DNA of 64,000 nucleotides from the NCBI GenBank assembly GCA_030141605.1, contig JAQGDQ010000637.1, forward strand, positions 57,933 through 121,932. Reading direction: 5' to 3'. The notes beneath the pieces were generated by a model that searched no databases, was not told the DNA's origin, and worked only from the letters and a program-made list of their open reading frames with translations. Shown here in pieces: positions 55,486 through 64,000 of this stretch (positions within the stretch are counted from its first letter, which is position 1; each line of letters opens with the position of its first letter). Made by a program: the position numbers and the translations under genes. Source of the stretch: Tubiluchus corallicola (taxonomy: Eukaryota > Priapulida > Priapulimorpha > Priapulimorphida > Tubiluchidae).

Positions 55486-57045
55486 TGAACACCTTGAAAT
55501 TTAAATGGAAAACGACCAACACATTGAAATTTAAGTGGAAAACGACCAACACATGTAAATTTAAGTAGAAAACGACCAACGCATTTAAATTTAAGTGGAA
55601 AGCGACCAACACATTGAAATTCAAGTGGAAAACGACAAACACATTGAAAGTTAAGTGGAAAACGACCGACACATTGAAAGTTAAGTGGAAAGCAACCAAC
55701 ACATTGAAAGTTAAGTGGAGGAAAACGACCGACACATTGAAAGTTAAGTGGAAAACGACCAACACATTGAAAGTTAAGTGGAAAACGACCAACACATTGA
55801 AAGTTAAGTGGAAAACGACCAACACATTTAAATTTAAGTGGAAAAGGACCGACACATTTAAATTTAAGTGAAAAACGACTAACACATTTAAATTTAAGTG
55901 GAAAGCGACCAACACATTTAAATTTAAGTGGAAAACGACCAACACATTGAAATTTAAGTGGAAAACGACCAACACATTTAAATTTAAGTGGAAAGCAACC
56001 AACACATTGAAATTTAAGTGGGAAACGACCAAAACATTTAAATTTAAGTGGAAAGCGACCAACACATTGAAATTTAAGTGGAAAACGACCAACACATTGA
56101 AATTTAAGTGGAAAACGACCAGCACATTGAAATTTAAGTGGAAAACGACCAACACATCTAAATTTAAGTAGAAAACGACCAACACATTGAAATTTAAGTG
56201 GAAAACGACCAACACATCTAAATTTAAGTAGAAAACGACCAACGCATTTAAATTTAAGTGGAAAGCGACCAACACATTGAAATTTAAGTGGAGAACGACC
56301 AACACATTGAAAGTTAAGTGGAAAACGACCGACACGTTGAAAGTTAAGTGGAAAACGACCAACACATTGAAAGTTAAGTGGAAAACGACCAACACATTGA
56401 AAGTTAAGTGGAAAACGACCAACACATTTAAATTTAAGTGGAAAACGACCGACACATTTAAATTTAAGTGAAAAACGACCAACACATTTAAATTTAAGTG
56501 GAAAGCGACCAACACATTGAAATTTAAGTGGAAAACGACCAACACATTGAAATTTAAGTGGAAAACGACCAACACATTTAAATTTAAGTGGAAAGCAACC
56601 AACACATTGAAATTTAAGTGGGAAACGACCAAAACATTTAAATTTAAGTGGAAAGCGACCAACACATTGAAATTTAAATGGAAAACGACCAACACATTGA
56701 AATTTAAGTGGAAAACGACCAACACATCTAAATTTAAGTAGAAAACGACCAACACATTGAAATTTAAGTGGAAAACGACCAACACATCTAAATTTAAGTA
56801 GAAAACGACCAACGCATTTAAATTTAAGTGGAAAGCGACCAACACATTGAAATTTAAGTGGAAAACGACCAACACATTGAAAGTTAAGTGGAAAACGACC
56901 AACACATTGAAAGTTAAGTGGAAAACGACCAACACATTGAAAGTTATGTGGAAAACGACCAACACATTGAAAGTTAAGTGGAAAACGACCAACACATTGA
57001 AAGTTAAGGGAAAACGGCCAACACATTGAAATTTAAGTGGAAAAG
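55486..57045. repeat. Minisatellite, 30-bp unit, about 52 copies, with higher-order structure
   Basis: The unit is AAATTTAAGTGGAAAACGAC then CAACACATTG. Variants (AAGTTAAG, GCATTT, AAAGCGACC, GTAGAAAAC) recur in the same order. The rare ACGCATTT unit occurs at about 55580, 56243 and 56813, giving higher-order blocks of about 663 and 570 bp. All frames stay open for up to 564 codons on the minus strand as a 10-residue repeat (C-V-G-R-F-P-L-K-F-Q). I treat this as non-coding array sequence after the last SLC6 exon seen. Confidence 0.95.
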
Positions 57046-57201
57046 GCGGAAACACAACTTGCATGCTATTGAAACTTTAAAAAACATTAAGCAAAAAGAT
57101 AACTGAGTTTCTCCCAACTTATCAAGTTAAGTTTAAACGCTTGCATGGCTTCATTATTTCACCTCTTCTACATTTTTGCCAATTTGTGTTGCACAGCGTC
57201 A

Positions 57202-58013
57202 AATGCTGTATAATTTCTTGTCAATTGTGTATGTTGGGTAAGGTACGCCCACGTGATTCTGAAGATACTGCCCCACTGGTAGGTCAGCGACAACTGGTAT
57301 CTGAAATTGAAACCACTCTGTAGCATTGGAACTTTAACACGCCTGCTTGATAACTGCAGATTAACTGCCATAAATTATTTGCGAACTATGGCTTCTTATG
57401 TTTCACCAATGACATCTAAAGACAGGGGAATGCTTGGTAATAAATCTTGTTTTCTCAGAGCCTCTTATCTGCGGAATTGTTGCAATGGCGTGGCAATTTT
57501 TTGCTGAAATAAAATTCAAAATTCAAATTGAACTAAATCTTATCAGTACGTCACTCGTTTCCTTTTGGTACCAGTTTTAAATGCCAGGTGGCGCCTGGAG
57601 TTAAGACATTATTTTTATACAAATCGCAATGGCCTATCAAAGAGGGTTACCGGTAAATTAAAAAGAGAAGAACGTTGAGGCATGTCCAAAAACTAGGAGG
57701 TTAAAGTTTTCTGGTGTAAAATTGCGCTGACAAGCAGTCCGTATGAAAAACCTTGGTAGGTTTACCACGTCTCAGATTACGTTTGCCTATTCATACAGTA
57801 AAAATCATCGACCTTTAATGCTAAGTAACCTTGCGCCATTCTTACATTGAATTAATGGAGCTGTTGTGCTGGTCCAACCTCAGAGAGGAGCAGCAGGTGG
57901 GGTGATTCGATGACGCCAGCACTGAGGATCACCTCTCTCTGGATTGCCACTCTCTTTCTGGTGGCTTCGTGGATGATTTGAATTGAAGTTGCCCTTTTTT
58001 GCTCAAAGTCAAC
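57202..58013 (-). pseudogene. GMC oxidoreductase fragment (choline/glucose dehydrogenase family), two exon-like pieces
   Basis: Minus-strand piece 1 (58013–57846) reads V-D-F-E-Q-K...REVILSAGVIESPHLLLLS then V-G-P-A-Q-Q-L. This is the GMC family signature around E-V-I-L-S-A-G and S-P-x-L-L-x-L-S-x2-G-P. It follows a CAG acceptor and precedes a GTAAG donor at 57845. Piece 2 (57300–57202) follows a TTTCAG acceptor, is phase 0 and continues IPVVADLPVGQYLQNHVGVP, the D-L-P-V-G-x-x-L-Q-D-H step. GMC enzymes are FAD-dependent alcohol or choline oxidoreductases. The FAD-binding N-terminus and catalytic C-terminus are not seen on this strand. An in-frame TAA at 57854–57852 follows Q-L-H, and a TGA (57201–57199) ends piece 2 with no donor. 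It looks like a relic; the 30-bp array starts where more exons would be expected. Confidence 0.72.
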
Positions 58014-58239
58014 CTGACAGTAAAAAGAAAAGGTTTACATGGTTAATATACAATCGACTGGACTATTCAATGATCGCCCAGGCTAAGAATTGAACCTACT
58101 TTACTGAGGTTAGACTGGCTATGTGTGTGACATGCGCTAAATACAAGTCCAACGGTCTTTAAGATGTAATTTATGATTTTTTATCGTCCAAAATGGGCTG
58201 TCATCGTCTCATCCCAAAATCACTATCACATCATGATTT

Positions 58240-58590
58240 ATTTGACTGACTGACTGACTGACTGACTGACATATTATGTGCGAGTCGACTTCGTTTTATC
58301 TGAAGCACACGTGGTCAGTATTGAAACAGCAGTTGATTATTTGACAAAATTCCAGTTCTAAGCTTTAGCAGGCTGTACACCACACGTGGGGACAGTGTTA
58401 AAACAGCCGCTGATTTGTTGACAAAATTCCAGTTCTAAGCTTTAGCAGGCTGTACACCACACGTGGGGACAGTGTTAAAACAGCCGCTGATTTGTTGACA
58501 AAATTCCAGTTCTAAGCTTTAGCAAGCTGTACACCACACGTTGTCAGTGTTGAAACAGTAGTTGACAAAATTCCAGGGTGCACACCAGTC
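58240..58590. repeat. (TGAC)n and a 77-bp tandem repeat
   Basis: TGAC repeats at 58245–58270. Then about 3.5 copies of a 77-bp unit (TTGACAAAATTCCAGTTCTA, AGCTTTAGCAGGCTGTACAC) run from 58306; TGTACACCACACG starts at 58374 and 58451. Confidence 0.92.
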
Positions 58591-59167
58591 TTACAATGAT
58601 TACATGATATCTTTACAAATTTGTCCTATTAAAAGCACAAAAGAGACTCATAAGTTAGTAAATTTGTACCAATAACACAACCGTTTTGTACCAACGTACA
58701 GTACATCTTACATGAAACAAAAAAGGCGCCATTGCTAAGTAGTGTGTAACTAGATGTTATGAGAGAAACATCCGTAGTACCACTTTCACTGTTTCGCTGC
58801 ATAGACGCTGGTTAAGAAATAGCACTGCCTATGGGAAACTAAGCGTAAAATTTCTAGGTCAAAACAATTTTGTTGCTCGCAGCTACTACAGTTTACCTTC
58901 TTTCGTCTGTACAGCGTGTTTTGGGTTGTAGAAGTAATTCAGGTCGCCGCCGTTAGATGGCGCAATCGCTTTTTGCTGTCTATGAAATGTTCTGCTTTGC
59001 CAATTACACCGCGTGGCTTATAGTCTTCTCTGGGGAAGGGGGCGGGGAGTGGGGTAAAACAACAAATAATGGTACGGATTGACCTGTTACATGAAAGTAC
59101 TACCCATGTATTAGTGAATTAGTCATACCGTCAAATTTTAATGTGGAAATGACATGGGTTTTGCCAG
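58591..59167. other. No recognised content
   Basis: Mixed-composition DNA with a short G-rich patch at about 59030–59055; no gene or element signal recognised. Confidence 0.45.
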
Positions 59168-59371
59168 CTCGTAATCTTGGGAGTAGACCTAGATAGGTTT
59201 GTGCAGGGAGTTGAAGAAGTCATGATCCCTCAACAAATTTTGCAAATGTCTCACAAGCTTATCCAACTAAATACTGATCAATGTAATGTTTCTAAGCGGC
59301 CATTTTGTCCTTCAAGAAGGTTTTTTTACAACATAATAGATTCGCCATTCAACAATCTTTTGGTGCAATAA
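59168..59371 (+). pseudogene. Possible GMC oxidoreductase C-terminal piece, inverted relative to 57–58 kb
   Basis: After a GCCAG acceptor the plus strand is open for 67 codons and begins L-V-I-L-G-V-D-L-D-R-F-V-Q-G-V-E-E-V-M. This resembles the D-x-D-x-F-V-x-G-V/I helix near the C-terminus of GMC enzymes. The rest (ending at TAA 59369) shows no catalytic His. If right, the GMC locus has been broken and partly inverted. The match is short, and chance similarity is possible. Confidence 0.3.
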
Positions 59372-59731
59372 TTTTTTGTACCGTGAGATGGTTTTGTGTC
59401 TATGTTAAGATACGTGTGTATATTACCTCTATGCTATGTTTATTTTAGATAAGATTCCACTTGTAGAAGTGTGCTTTAGTTTTTTTAGATGGGTGTATTT
59501 TGCTGTAGCTACTACCGTTTATTAGTTGTGTTTTTATTCACTCCTACTGCACCGTAAATGACTATAAAAAAGCTTTAGCACGAAGCGAGTCAACGTCAAG
59601 CTCTAAACAGAATAGGACCTCCAAGAATGACAAATCAGGTGCTAATAACCAGTTTATTCAATTCAACGGAGGTTTATTTGCCTTGTGCAATTGAAAAAAA
59701 AATTGACGATTTATGCTAATATGATGGCTAT

Positions 59732-60916
59732 AGCGGAAAACATAATCAATAGCAGGCCCTCTTTACACACACTATTTTGTATAGTGGAAAACATAATCAA
59801 TAGCAGGCCCTCTTTACACACACTATTTTGTATAGTGGAAAACATAATCAATAGCAGGCCCTCTTTACACACACTATTTTGTATAGTGGAAAACATAATC
59901 AATAGCAGGCCCTCTCTACACACACTATTTTGTATAGTGGAAAACATAATCAATAGCAGGCCCTCTTTACACACACTATTTTGTATAGTGGAAAACATAA
60001 TCAATAGCAGACCCTCTCTACACACTATTTCGTATAGTGGAAAACATAATCAATAGCAGGCCCTCTTACACCCTCTTTACACACTATTTCATAGTGGAAA
60101 ACATAATCAATAGCAGGCCCCTCACACTATTTCGTATAGTGGAAAACATAATCAATAGCAGGCCCTCTCTACACACACTATTTCGTATAGTGGAAAACAT
60201 AATCAATAGCAGGCCCTCTCTACACACACTATTTTGTATAGTGGAAAACATAATCAATAGCAGGCCCTCTTTACACACACTATTTTGTATAGTGGAAAAC
60301 ATAATCAATAGCAGGCCCACTTTACACACACTATTTTGTATAGTGGAAAACATAATCAATAGCAGGCCCTCTTTACACACACTATTTTGTATAGTGGAAA
60401 ACATAATCAATAGCAGGCCCTCTCTACACACACTATTTTGTATAGTGGAAAACATAATCAATAGCAGGCCCTCTCTACACACACTATTTTGTATAGTGGA
60501 AAACATAATCAATAGCAGGCCCTCTCTACACACTATTTCGTATAGTGGAAAACATAATCAATAGCAGGCCCTCTCTACACACACTATTTTGTATAGTGGA
60601 AAACATAATCAATAGCAGGCCCTCTCTACACACACTATTTTGTATAGTGGAAAACATAATCAATAGCAGGCCCTCTCTACACACACTATTTTGTATAGTG
60701 GAAAACATAATCAATAGCAGACCCTCTCTACATACACTATTTTGTATAGTGGAAAACATAATCAATAGCAGGCCCTCTCTACATACACTATTTTGTATAG
60801 TGGAAAACATAATCAATAGCAGACCCTCTCTACACACACTATTTTGTATAGTGGAAAACATAATCAATAGCAGGCCCTCTCTACATACACTATTTTGTAT
60901 AGTGGAAAACATAATC
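59732..60916. repeat. Minisatellite, 51-bp unit, about 23 copies
   Basis: The unit is TAGTGGAAAACATAATCAAT, AGCAGGCCCTCTCTACACAC and ACTATTTTGTA. Variants (CTTTACAC, CATACAC, CATTTCG) cluster, and shortened units occur at about 60050–60135. Because 51 is a multiple of three, both strands show long open frames of a 17-residue repeat. ACTAT...ATAGT at the unit junction is a small inverted repeat. No spacers, so not CRISPR. Confidence 0.96.
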
Positions 60917-62902
60917 CTGTATAAAAATTTCAAAGTTAGCAGGCCTAAATAAACATTATGCCTAATTAAAAAATCTAAATTAATAATGTTAATAATGGAA
61001 ATGACAGTCGATAACAGTTGATGCGTATATTAATGGCTTATAAGTCATTTGCAAGACTTATTGTTATGAAAGAGCCTGCGTCCACGAAATATGTGTTAAT
61101 CTAAAGTAAAACGAATTACCCAATAATACTAGCCTATTAATCTAAAATAAATTGATCATAATTTTTAACCCCACGCGCTCACCCTTTCCATACTACGGAT
61201 CATATTAAAATCGAATTTAACTGGAATTGCTTTACGCTAAACCTGTTATAGAAAAATTGGAGTGCTTATCGACTGGTATATCTGAACAGGAGTCACCGTA
61301 AGACCGTGTGTCCCTGCACAATGACATTAGAATTTGCTGCAGCGCTGCCTTTGAAAGCAGAAAAAATTGCTGTTTTACTACTGGCCGATTTTGTATGGCA
61401 ATATTGGTAGAAAATTGGCCTCTTTGTGAGGCATATTGTCCAAGATCTACAGGTATCGGGCGTAAACTACAAGTTAAAAGAGGGACTTCACTGGTAGTTA
61501 TCCACTAACAACAACATCAGTATGCACATAGGAGTTTACTATAAGAATTTAACTGGAATTCCACGTATGCAGCCAGGTGGCAAATTTATTTATGTTAGCT
61601 GTAAGCTACATTGTCAATTTGTCAGTATTCGCTTTAAGATTCATTTTCAAACGACTGTTTTTGTGAGTTCTTTTTTTAGTTTTAGGCCTACATTTAGGCA
61701 TAGATAAAGGCTCTAGTTATTTGAACATTGATGATAAGGTGAATTAGTTCATTAAGTTCTCTTAATTTTTCCCAACATCAGTGTATTCAACAATAATAAT
61801 AATAACCATTGCCTTATCAGCAACTCTTCTATATTAATGTCAAATTGCTAGCTAATTTGCATTTTTTTATTTTAGTCGCTTCGATCTGCACATACCCACA
61901 TAATCTGTAAACAAAGCACGGTAACAATAAATATGAAACAACTAATAACCGCTATGTAATATTGTAAGATATTGTTTTTATAAAGAATATGGGAATTACA
62001 TGAAATAAAAATTAAAACTCTTAAAAACCGTAGCACACGTATCATCCAAAAAACTTTGGGCAAATAGTGATAACAATAATTAATATAAACAATTCGTTAT
62101 AAAAGTCTACAAGAACTTGTTCCACTGTTCAAACTTTGTATTAAGCAATGCGAATATTGTAATTGCACTAAATTGCAGAAGTAGAAAATTGGTCATAAGC
62201 TATAGATCTTAAGATATTGGTGTTGCTATAGATATAACTACAGTTCACTCTTAAAAGTTAACAAGGCCATTTTTGCGACTACACAACGCGTACTAAAATG
62301 TATGCAGTATATACAAAATTTTCACATAATGAAGTTACATATGTACATAAAAATACATATACTACACACTTAACACTATGATCGTACATAATGCATGTAA
62401 CATACATAAATTTACTATTTTGAATTTTGCTGCTTAAATTGTTAAAAAGTTGTAATGGCTGTCTCCAAACCTGTATAATCACTTTATTATTATTATTATT
62501 ATACACACTATTTTTATTTTTATTTAAAGTCTTAGAAAAGTCCGTTTGTAACTTTGCGGTATAATATGGTCTTCATTGGCCTATTGCATATCTTCTTATG
62601 TAAGTTGCCACTTAGCTGTGCGAGTCTGTAGACATGAACCGAACTTGAAGCACATTATTTCACCCGCGGGTATACAATTTGAGATTCTTGTCGTCATAAA
62701 GGGTACATGATCAAAGGCAGTTGAACAGGTGACACAGGTATAAACCAGCGTGGTTTAACTTTCATATACATATCATATATAGTATGAACTGTATGCGGAG
62801 TGGTTTTGCACATAACTGCCAGTATAACAAAATTTTAGGTAAATAGCTGTTGTAATTTTAGGCAAGCAATACTGCAATGTTCACCAATGAAATCCAATCA
62901 AC
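60917..62902. other. No recognised gene
   Basis: AT-rich. Short (ATAATA)/(ATT) runs are at 61793–61806 and 62483–62502. An open frame at 61308–61508 with eight cysteines has no recognised family or splice context. Confidence 0.45.
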
Positions 62903-63178
62903 ATATTTAATTAATTTCAAAATTGCTTGTGAGGCCCAAGGAAAGTGCAGTCATACAAACAATATTTCAGAAATGGCTTGCGAAACCAAAAAATGCGGTC
63001 AAGTAAAACAACGTTTATTTTTTTCCTTGCTTATTTTTTACTTTTAATTTTTTCTCAACATATCCCATATATATATATATTTGATATGGTTTGGTTTCGC
63101 AAGCCATTTCTGAAATATTGTTTGTATGACTGCACTTTCCTTGGGCTTCACAAGCAATTTTGAAATTAATTAAATATT
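62903..63178. mobile_element. Large inverted repeat / foldback element, about 88-bp arms
   Basis: Left arm 62903–62990 (ATATTTAATTAATTTCAAAA...GGAAAGTGCAGTCATACAAAC...ATGGCTTGCGAAACC) and right arm 63090–63178 are near-perfect reverse complements. They are separated by about 100 bp of T-rich and TA-repeat sequence. No protein is encoded; it looks like a MITE or a palindromic duplication. Confidence 0.85.
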
Positions 63179-63237
63179 TTTATTCTATATGCCTCATCTG
63201 TGATGTTCGGTACGTGAAGAACAGGCATCCTTTCTTA

Positions 63238-63239
63238 AT

Positions 63240-63284
<45 letters not shown>

Positions 63285-63391
63285 CTGATATTTGCAAAAA
63301 TCTGCCTAATAAAAAGTAAAAAACCTAAAATTAATCAAAAACAATGCTAAAACAAATATATATATACATATACATAGGCATATACGTACGT

Positions 63392-63431
<40 letters not shown>
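63238..63431. repeat. (TA)n/(CATATA)n microsatellites
   Basis: TA tracts at 63239–63283 and 63355–63430, with TACGTACG/CATATAC palindromic variants. Confidence 0.95.
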
Positions 63432-63433
<2 letters not shown>

Positions 63434-64000
63434 CAATAAAAATAATATGCCTTTATTTTAAATTTATAGATTACAAATAGAAACCTAAATGTTAATGATT
63501 GAGTATAATTACATACTTTTAAAATTTAACGTACAATGTAGGCCTACATGTATGTCAAAGCAAAAACTGTGATCCCGCCAAAAATTTAAAGCACTTAATG
63601 AATCAAATGCACACCATCGCATAAAAAAGAGAAAAAAATCAGACGGCTCGTTAATAGAGGTCCAGCGTTGGATATTTGAGTTTTATGACAACTTCTCCTC
63701 TTCATGTTTAACACCTGCTTCGCCGAATAAAACTATTCGAAGATAAGTAACGCATAAAAGTCTACACATTTCAACTCTTTCGGATCGTAAATCTGATCGT
63801 TAAATTAAAATGATGGGGGTCCGCGTGGTAGGGGACCTACTGCTTTGCAAATGCACCAGGCCCGGTTTTAAAAAATTACATATACGACTTGTACGTCATG
63901 TAAAATGTGTAGATTATTAGACTTCTGCAGTAGTACCTAATTGTAAGTTCAACTAGTTAATTAAATTGAAGTTAAAAACTTAAGTTTAATTGCTATTTTA
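63432..64000. other. No recognised content to the end of the window
   Basis: AT-rich sequence; nothing supportable seen. Confidence 0.45.

Noticed and set aside
55332-57026. 564-codon open frame on the minus strand (decapeptide repeat)
   Set aside because: Explained by a 30-bp tandem array; several frames on both strands are equally open and no start context, signal or splice evidence singles one out.
59685-60952. Open frames of a 17-residue repeat on both strands
   Set aside because: By-product of a 51-bp (multiple of three) minisatellite.
61308-61508. Small Cys-containing open frame
   Set aside because: No signal peptide, domain or exon context; likely chance.

Overview
This is AT-rich animal nuclear DNA with GT-AG introns. 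Domain families (an EGF–REJ–GPS–PLAT polycystin, an SLC6 transporter, an LRR receptor-like protein, a GMC oxidoreductase) and a dense load of LINEs, Helitrons, MITEs and minisatellites point to an invertebrate metazoan. I cannot fix the phylum from sequence alone.

Bases 990–43750 (+ strand) hold the 3' part of one large gene, a polycystin-1-family protein. I can thread 39 exons in one continuous reading frame (about 2,567 residues, 5' end outside the window). The order is calcium-binding EGF, REJ module, a linker that looks like the start of a GAIN domain, a single exon with 32 cysteines, a PLAT domain, the GPS autoproteolysis motif with TM1, a second PLAT domain, TM2–TM6, then the polycystin (TOP) domain and the channel-like TM7–TM11 module. 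The usual family order has one PLAT, after TM1. The extra PLAT plus the Cys-rich block in front of the GPS is the most unusual coding feature here. Introns carry many unrelated minisatellites and transposon fragments, including a head-to-tail array of Helitron-like elements (15463–18902).

Bases 44781–48142 (+) hold a secreted or membrane-anchored LRR-type gene: signal peptide, LRR-like body, C-terminal cap and hydrophobic tail. Its frame breaks right after the membrane segment. A decayed LINE lies in its intron.

Bases 51173–55305 (+) hold the first four recognisable exons (TM1–TM4) of an SLC6 neurotransmitter:sodium symporter. The TM1 exon has an in-frame stop and a frameshift, so it looks like a pseudogene unless these are assembly errors. 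No further SLC6 exons were seen.

Bases 57202–58013 (- strand) hold two exon-like pieces of a GMC (glucose-methanol-choline) oxidoreductase with an in-frame stop, and a possible inverted C-terminal piece lies at 59168–59371 (+). The rest of 55.5–64 kb is dominated by 30-bp, 77-bp and 51-bp tandem arrays, a large inverted repeat and TA microsatellites. No tRNA, rRNA or CRISPR array was recognised.
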